DNA of 64,000 nt from positions 1 through 64,000 of the forward strand of contig JABUFB010000007.1 of the NCBI GenBank assembly GCA_013314775.1, written 5' to 3'. The DNA is from Armatimonadota bacterium (GTDB lineage: Bacteria > Armatimonadota > Zipacnadia > Zipacnadales > JABUFB01). This document shows, in pieces, positions 10,101 through 19,700 of the stretch; within the stretch, counting starts at the first letter, position 1, and each line of letters begins with the position of its first letter. A program made the translations under genes and the position numbers. The notes beneath the pieces are model-generated. The model worked only from the letters and a program-made list of their open reading frames with translations, was not told the origin of the DNA and did no database searches.

Positions 10101-11473
10101 AGGACTCGGGTCACTCGCCGAACCATCCCCGGAGCCTTGCTCACGGTCCGGCTTTCCGATTTGCCGCCCGAGGCTGTTCCACCCGGGCTGTCGGCGACGA
10201 GACGGACGGGTGCGGCGAGGATGTCGCGCCCCTTGCTGATAATGCTTTCGGGCAGCCCGCTTGGCCCGAACCGGACTTCGCGCTGCAAGCAGCGGATGGT
10301 GTCGCCTTCAACCTCCAGCGGAGTGTACGGGGGGATCACTTCCTCATCCAGGCCAAGGCGGGAGTTGAGCCATTTGAGCCGCGACATCCGCCACAGCTCG
10401 TTCACGCCACCGTCCGCGAGCACCGGGCCGGCAACGTCAATCTGCACAGCGACATCGCAGGGCGGAGCGCCCTCGGGACGGATCGTGAAGGTGCCACGGT
10501 AGCTGCCGTCTGCGTCCTGCGGGATCTGGACGCCGAACCACAATGCACGCACTTGACCCTGGGCGACGGAGAAGTCCCGGCGCATCGGACGGCCCAGCCA
10601 ATCGCGTCCGGACAGGTTGAAACACGTGATCTGGCTTCGGGAGATACGCTTGCCATCGGCGGTAGATAGAACCGGGAGCTCCACATCCAGGCCGGGAACT
10701 GCCTGTCGCGCCGCCCAGACACCCACCTGGAAGACGTAGTACTCGCCCGGCTGGGCAGTGCCCTGGAATGAAGTGGAAGGACCGCTCTCCGCCCACTTCA
10801 GCGGGATGTCTTCGAACATCCGGATGGGGTACTTCCGGTCTTCCGGGAAGAGCAGGTAGCGCTCGTTCGGGTGGGCCGCGAGCACCGCCTCGGTCTCGGC
10901 GCGAGTGGCAATGACCTCCATCGGGTCCATTCGGTGGAACTCGCCTCGCGCCTCAATGCGCAGGACCTCGGCACGGGGAAGCGACCGCCAGTCGCCTTTC
11001 TCCAGCGCCTGAGGCGACAGCCCGTTACGGGCAATCCAGTCGGCTTCGGCCGTCTCTTCCGGCTCGAAGTACGTGCCGGGGTCGTCGAAGTTCCCGGTAC
11101 CCGGGTTGTACGGAAGGTAGTACACCGCGTATTCCCCGGGGACCGTTGCCGGCTGGAAAATCAGATCGCCGGACTCGCGCTCGACCCGGACGCAGACGCG
11201 GTTCAGCACGCGTTGGCCGGTTGTCAGGTCCACGATGCGGATGTCCTTACGCTCGGGGTTCTGGTCCCGTCGCCGCCACTGGATCTGGGCGCGGACAGCG
11301 TCGGCCTTCTCGTTCACCCGCAGGACCGCGCGGTGGTTGCCCTGTCCGCGCTCTTCCCACTGGCCCACACCGTAGGGCAGGCCAGCGGCGAGAGCGGCGC
11401 CGGCAAGGCCCGCAGCAAACAACACGCAGGCGAGAGCACCCCTGATGGTGAAGGTGAGCCCGGCGTTTTCCAT
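7151..11473 (-). CDS. Large secreted multidomain hydrolase (DUF6067/GH123-like, LamG-like and CBM9-like domains)
   Basis: The chosen start is ATG 11473, which follows GAGGTG; a GTG three codons upstream is also open. The product is 1440 residues with a signal peptide (about 1-29, ending GAALAAG). Beta-rich domains fill residues 30-600. About 620-825 is a LamG-like jelly roll (VDDRGMRAYIRQG, VFVDGKLKGS). About 900-1170 is a TIM-barrel-like region containing GTPGGGYPWLQ, GIDGLYLDGIGYDRE, NFHSGNNYDF and YMEHFPYISNLWFGE, typical of DUF6067 glycosidase-like proteins. About 1185-1360 resembles a CBM9 cellulose/xylan-binding domain (VDGRLSPGEWDRA, YAAWDSERLYLAF). It is probably an extracellular polysaccharide-degrading enzyme. 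The gene sits between the Gfo/Idh oxidoreductase (55 bp upstream) and the helicase. Confidence 0.85.
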   Translation of the reverse strand: MENAGLTFTIRGALACVLFAAGLAGAALAAGLPYGVGQWEERGQGNHRAVLRVNEKADAVRAQIQWRRRDQNPERKDIRIVDLTTGQRVLNRVCVRVERESGDLIFQPATVPGEYAVYYLPYNPGTGNFDDPGTYFEPEETAEADWIARNGLSPQALEKGDWRSLPRAEVLRIEARGEFHRMDPMEVIATRAETEAVLAAHPNERYLLFPEDRKYPIRMFEDIPLKWAESGPSTSFQGTAQPGEYYVFQVGVWAARQAVPGLDVELPVLSTADGKRISRSQITCFNLSGRDWLGRPMRRDFSVAQGQVRALWFGVQIPQDADGSYRGTFTIRPEGAPPCDVAVQIDVAGPVLADGGVNELWRMSRLKWLNSRLGLDEEVIPPYTPLEVEGDTIRCLQREVRFGPSGLPESIISKGRDILAAPVRLVADSPGGTASGGKSESRTVSKAPGMVRRVTRVLSPQTATTVDCAMEADGCIQYRVRMKAEREIDLSDVRLEIPLKREVARYMMGFGRRGGYRPQSHRWKWDIERADNQVWLGDADGGVQLYLQGPRDVWDVISLVDSGLPESWSNGGKGGCDITEEGDTVMVRAYTGARTLASGDELEFRFRLLITPFKPLDKRHWNWRYGDVNGDGNILHIHHATRENPYINYPFIEWQRLKDTVDRVKSTVKRTDEGSLTYPAPGNINPDRGSLHLRVTLNFDPHSGEPRQARFNQSLFGLDWPNQDQVGFYWNVDDRGMRAYIRQGAPELNRYPVLFGTHSPDWEQGQQHTLTLSWGDTLAVFVDGKLKGSAPYRGTLQTPLDGAVLRLRGSGFAVDAIKVSDAPYSEGQMVQFAADEHTLLLDTFENTDTASTRPQVSAGNEPGQFKGVVELSPSDTGQQVVFSSRIIEGAKNGVNLYYTVRELSNYVAEMWPLRSLGDEVFQTRSAFIYSVEKTMFGTPGGGYPWLQEHLVAGYVPGWRQPLWDGQHDAAIATQGLSRWHNYYVEGMRWLMQETGIDGLYLDGIGYDREIMKRIAKVMHATNPDYRINFHSGNNYDFMDRHTSPANSYMEHFPYISNLWFGEMYDYNRAPDYWFVEISGIPFGLTSEMLEYQTGGNPYRGMIYGMTGRLHPSCTHMWRFWDDFGIQDADWLGYWSSNCPVRTDRADVLATVYRKPGQTLIALAHWPTERPRPGAIAQAAASAPVVDGRLSPGEWDRAARMTGFTILNQDERARLQTEAYAAWDSERLYLAFRCSLPEGFRPLAKVTQRDGSVWEDDAIELFIQPDPDRQVYYQLVGNCAGTFYDGKGLGGDDWDGDWQYAASAGEGGWEAEAGIPWRSLGMNAPEEGTTIGINICRDQQTPSKSLSCWAPVGGSFHDPEQFGRLTLSVGTPSTRQSTEEPRAADMPKVRLQIDWQALGLDPAKAKLTAPAIQHFQGPAEFQPTDAIPFEPGKGWLLIAHE

Positions 11474-11528
11474 GGCAGGCACCTCGTAACCGTCCGGGTT
11501 GTCGACGCGTCGCGTCCGGCGTCAGGCG

Positions 11529-12632
11529 CTACACTTCTACCGCCGTGGAGACCGAGTGCTCCAATACTTCATCAGCGGTGACTTCGCGGCCCAGCTTCTG
11601 TGACAGGTAGATCCCCTGGCTGATGAGCATCACGTTCAGCCCGATCCCGGCCGTGTCAATGAGCTCCACGGTGCCCTGGAGAGCGGCGACCCAGTGGTGC
11701 TGAGAGCTGTCGTAAGCACTGTAGTTCTCGGTCCAGCGATGCCAGCGGAAGTCGGTGCCGTCGATATCCACCGATGCGCTGTACTCCACGTCTCCGACGG
11801 TGGAGAAGAGGGTCAGGGGGCTGAGTTTCAGGCCGCCCTTCGCGCCCAGGATCTTGCTGGACTCCGAGTTGTCGTAATGCACCGCCCAGCTTTCCTCGAT
11901 GGACAGAGAGATGCCTCCGGCGAGGCGCACGAACCCCAGGCCCATCTCCTCCACGTCATAGCCCGCTTCCTTCGCCTTGTGTTCGTACATGGGCACTTCC
12001 TGGTGGGTCGCTCCGCTTATGGTCTCCACCCGGGGATTGCCCAGCAGGTCGAGCACCTGGGCTATGTGGTAGACGCCCATGTCATACAGCGCCCCGCCGC
12101 CCGCCTGGGCTTTCTGCACGAAAGGCGCGGTGCCGTAGCCATCCACGAAAGGCCGGCCACGCCTGCGGAACCCGAAGGATCGCGCGTAATACAGCCTCCC
12201 GAGTGCGCCGTCGCAGATGAGTCTGCGGGCGGTCTTGTGTTCCTTGCTGTACAGCGTGGAAAGCTGGATGTGCAGCTTCTTGCCGGTGGTCTTGGCGGTG
12301 TCGTACATGTTCTTCGCGTCCACATACGCGCCCGCCATGGGCTTCTCGCAGTACACGTGCTTCCCCGCTTCCAACGCGGCGATGGTCACCGGGCTGTGCA
12401 GGTTGTTGTGCAGGCAGACATCCACCGCGTCGATCTCGTCCAGCGCCAGCAGATCACGGAAGTTCGTGAATACCTGGGGGATCCCGTGCTCGGCCGCGAC
12501 CTTCTTCGCCTCGGCCTCGTTCACGTCCGCAACCGCGACGATCTTAGCGCCCGGAACCTTTGCGTAGCCGTTGATGTGGCTCTTGCCGATCATACCCACG
12601 CCGATGATGCCAATTCGAATGTCCTCAGCCAT
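11529..12632 (-). CDS. Gfo/Idh/MocA-family NAD(P)-dependent oxidoreductase
   Basis: The 367-residue protein starts at ATG 12632, with GAGGGG seven bases upstream; the open frame further upstream has no family similarity. The N-terminal Rossmann fold has GIIGVGMIGKSH at 8-19 and a following VADVNEAEA that binds the cofactor ribose. The family signature CEKPMA at 95-100 carries the catalytic Lys97. The C-terminal half is the mixed alpha/beta substrate domain. These enzymes oxidise or epimerise sugars, inositols or N-acetylhexosamines in the cytoplasm. It is the first gene of the run leading to the large hydrolase, which suggests it handles a released sugar. The exact substrate cannot be read from the sequence. 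Confidence 0.9.
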   Translation of the reverse strand: MAEDIRIGIIGVGMIGKSHINGYAKVPGAKIVAVADVNEAEAKKVAAEHGIPQVFTNFRDLLALDEIDAVDVCLHNNLHSPVTIAALEAGKHVYCEKPMAGAYVDAKNMYDTAKTTGKKLHIQLSTLYSKEHKTARRLICDGALGRLYYARSFGFRRRGRPFVDGYGTAPFVQKAQAGGGALYDMGVYHIAQVLDLLGNPRVETISGATHQEVPMYEHKAKEAGYDVEEMGLGFVRLAGGISLSIEESWAVHYDNSESSKILGAKGGLKLSPLTLFSTVGDVEYSASVDIDGTDFRWHRWTENYSAYDSSQHHWVAALQGTVELIDTAGIGLNVMLISQGIYLSQKLGREVTADEVLEHSVSTAVEV

Positions 12633-12712
12633 TGAACTGCCCCTCTTCTGTTGGTAATGAGTCACACGCTCATGACAGTGTCTGCAAGTTTGTTTCCACT
12701 GGCGTTGGGGAT

Positions 12713-12741
12713 GACCTGCCTCCAGTTGAAGCCGGCAGGTC
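12713..12741. promoter_or_regulatory. Perfect inverted repeat in divergent intergenic region
   Basis: GACCTGCC (12713-12720) and GGCAGGTC (12734-12741) form perfect 8-bp arms around a 13-base centre. The site lies in the 247-bp gap between the divergently transcribed oxidoreductase (12632) and exported protein (12880) genes. It could be a regulator site or an RNA hairpin. No convincing -35/-10 pair was found next to it. Confidence 0.3.
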
Positions 12742-12879
12742 AAAGTTCGGAAGGACTCTGCGGATACCCCGTCCAATAGTTCTCCTGGAAGTGCCTCTTG
12801 GTCTGCGCCTGACAGCTTTGCCCCCGCTTCCTCGCGGAGGTTCGCTGATTCCCGGAGTTATCTTGAGGAGGCCACAAGG

Positions 12880-15477
12880 TTGCGCACGAGCCTTTCGCGC
12901 CGAGTGTCGCGCCTGCCGATTCTGCTCAGTTGCGGCCTGCCCGCGGCTCTGATCCTGGTCGCGATCGCCCCCGTCTTCGCGCAGTCGCCCCACCTGCGCG
13001 TGCAGAACGTGGTCAGGCAGTTTGTGGAGACCACGGGATACGAAGTGATCGGTCTGGGCTCGTGGATCGACGGCAGTTCGTACAATCCCGCCACGTCGGA
13101 CCACGACCTGCGTCTTGTTCTGCCCAAAGGCGCGGGGGCTCCCGACCGGAAGTGGCTGGAAGCGCGCCAGAAGCTGACGGAGCTGATCAAGGCGGAGTTC
13201 GGCGATGACGCTGCCTCTGTCCTGTCGCGCACGAATCTGTACCCGCCCAGCCAACTCATGGGCGCGGTGGACGATATCGATGACGCCGCCTGGGTGTTCA
13301 CCAGGAACGGTGCGGTCCCTAACCTCGGACATACCGGGCCGATCACCCGGAATACGCCTATCAAGGAACTGTCCGAGGGCCTCTATGGTGAGGGCTCTCG
13401 AGCCTTCACCCAATACTATGAGAAGGCCAAGGGCCGTCTCTTCTACAAGGCCCCCAACGGCCGTTGCATCACGGGCATGACAGACCTCACTCATATGTCC
13501 GAGGGCGTGCGCACCTTCACCACCGCAGGCACCGCTGACACCGCGCTGCAGTGGGTGGAGCACGCCATCGAGGAGTGCGCACACGGACGCGGCGACAAGG
13601 TGGCCAAGTACCTGGAGCGCATCGAGCGGGATCTGCTCAAGTCGCGAGACCTGGCTCGACTGCCTACCAGCAACGCTCTCCGCGAGCAACTCAAATCCGT
13701 GCGCGAACTCCTCAAGGCCAATCCTGCCCGCCTGGCCGACCTGGGAGACGATGTTGCCCGTCTACTCTCACAGGCTGCCACGGAGGCCTCGATCCTGAAG
13801 AGCTATGCCAAGGCCGGACCGATGGGGCGAATGTATCAGCGGATCATGCTAGATGGTGTCGAGGCCGGCAACGAACTGGGGCGCCTATTGAGGACTGCCC
13901 AGTCCAAGGTCAGCGGCGCGGTCAGCATGGACCAGCTGGTAACCGCGTTCACCGTGTACATGGCGGTCAAAGGTACGGCGCAGGCCGCAGGTGAGGGAGG
14001 AGTGGGCGAGGCGATCAGGGCTGCCGGGCCGCTCGCGGTGAGCCTGGCGTCGCTCCCGGTCTCGCTGCTCATGGACATGACGAATGCGATTATGAAGGAA
14101 GCTGAGGCCGCCGGGTACGAGATGGCGGCCGCATCCCAGGAACCCTGGGACCTCATGGCCGGGGTATACACGGCACTTGGCCGCGACAGTGACGAAGACG
14201 ATCCCCGGCGCCGCTTCACCCTCGATGATCTGGTGCGGGGCTGGCACGTTGAGGCCCGCCTTTCCTCGTTGGTGTTCGGGCAGTGCCTGCGGGCCAGCCG
14301 ACGGAATATGGGCGGTGTGACGGAAAACGTGGACATGTCCGTCGCAAACGCCATGTACGGCAGATGCTGGCCGGTAATCCGCGATGCCTGGCGCTGGCAG
14401 CGGGACATGCTGGTCAGCGAATACGTCGAACTGGCCGCCGATGCCCTGCACACGCCCATGCTCCTGAGCTACGAGCCCTGCCCTGCCAAGTATGAGGGCC
14501 GCCCGGTGCAGGTCACCGTCAAAGCCCGCAGCCGCGACAGGAAACTGGGTGCGAAGCTCACACGCATGGAGGAAATCCTCAAGATTCTCTGCGGGAAGCG
14601 AGCGGTGCTGGCGGAGGACTGGATCTGGCAGCCCGAGGGCGTCATGGAGGACATGACCACCACGGACATACAGCGCCGGTACACCTTCGACAAGCCGGGC
14701 GTGCACCCGGTGGTGCTCACCGTGCGCTTCGAAGCAGTAAGTCCCGACATCCAGCCGCCGGAGCCCCACCGGGTGCTTCTGCGGCGGGAGCTCAAAGCGG
14801 TAGTGGATGTGCTGGTGGACGGTGATCTTGAACAGCCTGCTGTTCGCGGCTATGTCGCCGACGCCCGGCCGGGCTGGGTCCGCGTGACCTCCGATTCGCC
14901 GCCGCCCAATGCCAACTGGGCCCAGCGTCTGCGCAGTTACCTGAACACCCCGGTTCGGGACCACCTGGGCAATGAGCATCGGCCATACGCACTGGAACTC
15001 GTGCGCGAGGGCGAAGCCAGGTCTGGAAGCGGACGCTACAACACGAAGACATACGCTTTCGTGTGCGTCAGCCCGCAGGAATGGCAGGTGCAGATGGGCT
15101 TCGGCCCGCAAGACAGCCGACCCATGGATCTCGCAAAGACCCAGGGGAACCGGCTGGCGCAGGTGCTCGTGGCGCAGCTGGACCTGTTCGGCAAGATCAC
15201 GACCAACCCGGGTTCGAGCCTGTCTCCACCTGACACGGTCGAAATGGTCGAGCCCAACAAGATCGCCCCCTACCTGCGCACCATGCGAGTCCAGTACACC
15301 TCAACGGCCGGGGAGTACTGGCTAAACGCGACTGCTTTCGTCGGCGTCGAAGTCAACCCGAGGGATGCCGCGAAGTACGATGTCGAGACCCTCGAAGCCA
15401 CGACTCGAGCTGCATACGAGCAGGCCGTGCGGGAAATGGAAGCCATCTTCTCAACCGCGCGCTATGTGAGGGAGTGA
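12880..15477 (+). CDS. Exported protein with nucleotidyltransferase-like N-terminal signature, unknown function
   Basis: The TTG start at 12880 is supported by GAGGAG nine bases upstream; the product is 865 residues. Residues 1-35 form a signal peptide ending PVFAQ. Next comes GSWIDG (60-65) followed by SDHDLR (73-78), which fits the nucleotidyltransferase-fold pattern hG[GS]-x(9-13)-DhD, with acidic VDDIDD near 130 as a possible third carboxylate. Residues ~190-330 are helical and charged, ~350-390 are Ala/Gly-rich and hydrophobic, and a PKD-like stretch (YTFDKPGVHPVVLTV) lies near 600. The C-terminal part is beta-rich. An exported nucleotidyltransferase is very unusual because ATP is scarce outside the cytoplasm, so the fold may have another role. 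The family is not recognised. The gene is coupled to the repeat protein five bases downstream. Confidence 0.75.
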   Translation: MRTSLSRRVSRLPILLSCGLPAALILVAIAPVFAQSPHLRVQNVVRQFVETTGYEVIGLGSWIDGSSYNPATSDHDLRLVLPKGAGAPDRKWLEARQKLTELIKAEFGDDAASVLSRTNLYPPSQLMGAVDDIDDAAWVFTRNGAVPNLGHTGPITRNTPIKELSEGLYGEGSRAFTQYYEKAKGRLFYKAPNGRCITGMTDLTHMSEGVRTFTTAGTADTALQWVEHAIEECAHGRGDKVAKYLERIERDLLKSRDLARLPTSNALREQLKSVRELLKANPARLADLGDDVARLLSQAATEASILKSYAKAGPMGRMYQRIMLDGVEAGNELGRLLRTAQSKVSGAVSMDQLVTAFTVYMAVKGTAQAAGEGGVGEAIRAAGPLAVSLASLPVSLLMDMTNAIMKEAEAAGYEMAAASQEPWDLMAGVYTALGRDSDEDDPRRRFTLDDLVRGWHVEARLSSLVFGQCLRASRRNMGGVTENVDMSVANAMYGRCWPVIRDAWRWQRDMLVSEYVELAADALHTPMLLSYEPCPAKYEGRPVQVTVKARSRDRKLGAKLTRMEEILKILCGKRAVLAEDWIWQPEGVMEDMTTTDIQRRYTFDKPGVHPVVLTVRFEAVSPDIQPPEPHRVLLRRELKAVVDVLVDGDLEQPAVRGYVADARPGWVRVTSDSPPPNANWAQRLRSYLNTPVRDHLGNEHRPYALELVREGEARSGSGRYNTKTYAFVCVSPQEWQVQMGFGPQDSRPMDLAKTQGNRLAQVLVAQLDLFGKITTNPGSSLSPPDTVEMVEPNKIAPYLRTMRVQYTSTAGEYWLNATAFVGVEVNPRDAAKYDVETLEATTRAAYEQAVREMEAIFSTARYVRE

Positions 15478-15482
15478 GACAG

Positions 15483-16793
15483 ATGAAGCGCTTCGGCCCC
15501 CCCATGCTCTCTCTGCTCGCCGGCATTCTCTGCGTACTCGTCACGGCCCAGGACGTCTCGCCAATGGCGGGGAACTGGGAGAGCGCGGGCTACTATGTCA
15601 CCCTTCAGGTGGACGGCAGCGCAGTCACCGGCACCTTCCGCAGATATGTGGGCAATGAGGTCATCCGCGGCACGATCACGGGGACGGTGGATGCGTCGGG
15701 ACGGTCCTTCGAGGCCACTTTCAGCCAGAAGATCGACGGGGAGACGGAGACCTTCACCGCGAACCTCACACTGGCGCGCCACGGGAAAGCACTCAACGGT
15801 TTCCAGTGGGGACTGGGCGACCAGCAGATGCCGTCTGTGTTCGCGCTTTGGCGGACCGAGAGCACGAAGCGGGGGGTGTTTTTCGACGAGGACACCGTGG
15901 ATGAGGGCAAGGACCCGCCTGTCCCTCCCCCAACGAACGACCCCAGACTGCCCGTTGATGAGGAAGAGCCGCTCAAGATCCAGCCTCGCCCTGAGCCGAC
16001 CACCGCGGCAACCGCACTCGAGCCCCGGGCGGAACTGGTCTGGGACCAGGCCGTGACACTCTTCGACAACAGCAATACGGTGGGCGTGCAGAACGGACCC
16101 TCTCAGCCCACTGTGTTCTCACTGGATCGCCCGCACGGGATCGCCCTGGTGCGGACCTATCATTGGAACAGCGGCAAAGGCGCCACTCCGGGGACCCTCG
16201 CCCTGCGTGGTGCCGACGGAGCGGTGTACGGCCCCTGGCAGGCGAGGGGAGCAGGCGACCAGCAGCGGAGCAACATCATGTGGGTGGTGGAACCGAAGAT
16301 CGTGGTCCCGGCGGGGCAGTACACTGTCGTGGATTCCGACCCATCCACCTGGGGCGCGAACAGCGCGTCCGGCGGCCGTGGGTTTGCGTGGGTCAACGGT
16401 GTCCCCGCCGATGATTTCGCGGGGGAGGCGATGCTGCTGTTCACCAACAGTAATTCGGATGGCCTGCGGGGCATTGCAACACAGCCCACACGGTTCACGC
16501 TGGACACCCCCCACCGGGTTACCATGCTGCGCACCTACCACCACAACGGGGGCAAAGGTGCTACGCCGGGCACCCTCACGCTGGTCAGCGACGCAGGGGT
16601 TGCATACGGTCCCTGGGATGCCGCGGGAGTGGGGGACAAGGCCGGGCGCCAAAACCTCTTCTGGCAGGTGGAGCCGCACATCGACCTTCCCGCGGGGAAC
16701 TACACAATACTGGACTCCGACCCGTCGACCTGGGGAGCCAATGACGGGTCGGGCAAAGCCGGGTTCGCATGGGTCTGGGGATGGGCCTTGTGA
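15483..16793 (+). CDS. Secreted protein with two 126-residue C-terminal repeats, unknown function
   Basis: The chosen start is ATG 15483, with GGAGTGAG upstream inside the preceding stop region; a GTG at 15474 overlapping that stop is the alternative. The 436-residue product has a signal peptide (about 1-24) and an N-terminal beta domain (~30-125) of lipocalin/DUF-type strands (GNWESAGYYVTLQVDG). An acidic Pro-rich linker follows (~135-180). Two tandem repeats then carry FxNSN, RTYHxNxGKGATPGTL, YGPW, DSDPSTWGAN and GFAWV. The repeats look like a carbohydrate- or surface-binding beta-sandwich; this is inference. It forms a two-gene unit with the exported nucleotidyltransferase-like protein and may be its partner outside the cell. 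Confidence 0.75.
   Translation: MKRFGPPMLSLLAGILCVLVTAQDVSPMAGNWESAGYYVTLQVDGSAVTGTFRRYVGNEVIRGTITGTVDASGRSFEATFSQKIDGETETFTANLTLARHGKALNGFQWGLGDQQMPSVFALWRTESTKRGVFFDEDTVDEGKDPPVPPPTNDPRLPVDEEEPLKIQPRPEPTTAATALEPRAELVWDQAVTLFDNSNTVGVQNGPSQPTVFSLDRPHGIALVRTYHWNSGKGATPGTLALRGADGAVYGPWQARGAGDQQRSNIMWVVEPKIVVPAGQYTVVDSDPSTWGANSASGGRGFAWVNGVPADDFAGEAMLLFTNSNSDGLRGIATQPTRFTLDTPHRVTMLRTYHHNGGKGATPGTLTLVSDAGVAYGPWDAAGVGDKAGRQNLFWQVEPHIDLPAGNYTILDSDPSTWGANDGSGKAGFAWVWGWAL
16050..16793 (+). repeat. Two tandem coding repeats, period 378 bp
   Basis: Matching landmarks (TTC of F-x-NSN at 16062 and 16440) are exactly 378 bp, or 126 codons, apart. Each unit ends in a GFAWV motif. The units are diverged at the DNA level, so this is an old domain duplication rather than a recent DNA repeat. 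Confidence 0.7.
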
Positions 16794-16799
16794 CGGCGC

Positions 16800-19700
16800 T
16801 CAGGTGCCGACCTGGGCGTCGCCCAGGAAGTCGTGGCTGATGCGGTTCTGGATAGCCCCGATCTGTGCGAAGGCCTGGTTCAGCAGAGTCATATCAAGCT
16901 GGCTGATGCGGCGGTAGCTGATGAGATTGTCCAGCGGCTGCCCGGCATCGTGGTCGGCGGCCTGCTGTTTCAAGCGCAGTCGAGTGAGTTGTTCCCAGGC
17001 GGTTGCCGTCTCGTCTCGGCTGGCTTCGGTCAGGACCCCTGCCTGTTGCAGCGCGTCCAGCCGGTCCAGGGTGTGGGTCTTGTCGAGGCGGTGTCGCAAG
17101 GCATAGAGCCGGGCGAAGCTCACGAGGGGAATGAGCGCGTCCTTGAGATTGATCTGCCCGGCCTGATCCACCCCGCCGCCGGAGAGAATTCGGCCGAAAA
17201 TCCTCATGGGCGGCTTGTACTGCAGGGCGTTCTGGGCAAGGTGCATGAGGAACGCGGGGTTCGTCGACAGCTCCTCATACACGTGAGCGCGCAGTTCAGC
17301 CGCCAGTTCGGAAGCTCCGGACACAGGGCGCAGATCGAAGAAGATGCTGAACTCCAGGGCCTGCTGGGCTTCTCCGCCGCGGATCCACTCGCTGAAATAC
17401 CCCTTCCAGACGTCCAGCGGCTTGCACCAGCGGGGGTTCTGGGCCATCACTTCGCCCTTGCAGTACGGATACCCGGCGCGATCCAGCCAGCCGCAGACGA
17501 GACTGCCCATCTGCTGGAAGTACTCCGCAACCGCCGGGTCATCTCCGGCCTCGGCAGCATAGATGATGGCGTTATCCTGGTCGCTGGACAGCACCTGTTC
17601 CTGGCGTCCCTGGCTGCCCAGGGCCAGGAAAACGTAGGGCGCCGGCGGCGGCCCGAGCCGGTCGCATGCGAAGGCGATGAAACGTTCGCAGGCGGCGTCA
17701 CACACAGAGGTGAGCATTCGGGTGACCCGGTCCGGGTGCGCGCCGCTCTCCAGGAGTGACCGGGCGAACCCGGGAGCGCGCCTGCATGCGGTCACGACCT
17801 CCTCCACCCGGCTCGCCCGCGATACCTCCGCCGCCAAAACCAGCGGTCCGTAGCTCGGGTACTGGAGGAGCTCTTGCCCGCGCACGACACCGGTGGCTCG
17901 CCCGCTGTCATCAACGACTACGAGATGGTGCACGCCGGCTCGGTCGATGAGCGCCAGGGCCTCGCAAATCTCCGCGTTCGCAAGCACCGTGATCAGGGGA
18001 GAGCTCATGAACCGGTAGACAGGTGCGTCCAGGTCGGCTCCAGCGGCCACAACTCGCTCGCGCAGATCGCGGTCGGTGAAGATGCCCATGACTTCACCGG
18101 ACTGCGCCCGAACCAGCACTGCACCGGTGTCAGCGGAAGACATCATGTAGGCAACGGTGCGAACCGGGGTATCCAGGTCGCAGAAGACCGCGCCGTGTTC
18201 CGCCTGCCCCACTGGTTCGTGCAGGAAGAGCATAGAGCCCTGCAGCCGGTTGATCAGGTGTTCTCTCTCCGCTTCCCGGCGGGCCTCGACGGTGACGTCC
18301 TCAATGACGGCGTCCACGTACTTGCCCTGCCCGCGGTGGCCCTTTACGAGCACCGCGCGCAGGCTCAGGACGCGCCCGGTCAGGTCACTCCCAGACAGGT
18401 GCAGCTGAATCTCACCCTTGCCGTCTCGCAACAATCCCGCCAGGAACTGCCCGTAGGCCGTCGCGTCCGGGAACAGGTCGGACAGGGCGTAGCCCTGAGT
18501 CTGGGAGCTCTCGGCATACCCCAGCAGCCTTCGAGCCGAGGCGCTCGCGCTGATGACCGTGCCCTTGCTCGTCGCGAGAGCCCGCAGCAGTCCCGCCGGC
18601 AGGGCTTCGGAGACCGCGCCGTGTTGCCGGTCGCCGGCAGGTCCTGGATCAGTGCCCTCCGGCAGTAGCACTCCAACGGGCTTCGCAAGGAGAATGAGGC
18701 CGCCGCGCGCGGCGAAGGGAATCCGGCTGAGGCCCAGGGCGCAATCGACAAGCGATCCATCACGGCGCTGGAGGGTCCCGTCGAAGCCCTCCGGCGATTC
18801 GCGCCCTTCGAGGAGATCCCCGATGCGCTGCCATGCCTGTTCATTCTCACGAATGCGCGGCAGGACGTCCTCCAGGTCCAGCAGTTCAAGCTCCGCAGCC
18901 GTGCATCCTATCAGGTCGAGCAGCATGGGGTTGGCGTATCGGCATCGACCTGACAGCACCAGGAGCGTTCCCTCGGTAGTGGCCTCCACCAGGGACTGGT
19001 AGCGCCGGGTGGATTCCCGCAGACTCTCTTCGGCGTCCCGACGCTCGCGCTCGATGCGCAGGCTTTGTCTGAGCACATACAAGAGCAGGAAGGCGACCAT
19101 TGCGGAGATACCCAGAGAAGTGAGCAGGAGGCTGCGCTCTACCCGCGCAATCTCCCGGCTCACATCCTCCGTGTACAGGCCGGTCCCGATGATCCAGCCC
19201 CAGGGCTGGAAACCCCGGACGTAGGACTCCTTTGGCTCCAGGCGAGTGGGGTCGTCCTTCCACTGCCAGACATAGTCCACGTACCCCTCCTGTCGCTGGC
19301 GGACGACCTCTGCGAACTCCTTGAAGATGCGATTTCCCCGGGCGTCTCTGAAGTCCGACACATCAGCGCCGTTCAGGTCTTTGCGGTACGGGTGCATGAT
19401 CATGCGCGGGTGCATGTCTTGCAGCCAGAAGTAATCCTTTCCTTCAGGACCATACCGCAGTTTCTCGATGCGGGAGATCGCCATTTCCTGGGCTTGCTTG
19501 TGGGTGAGACGCCCGGCCTGCACTTCCTGCTCGTATCCGGCGAGAATACTCCACGCGGAGTTGGTCAGCTCACGGATCATTTCGCGCTTGCGGTCCATCA
19601 AGGATCTCTCAAAGGCCGGCAGGAAGACGGCGTTCAGGGCCACCGCGAACAGCGTAATTGCAAGAAGGGTGGGGACCACAACGTGGAAGAAAATGTGACG

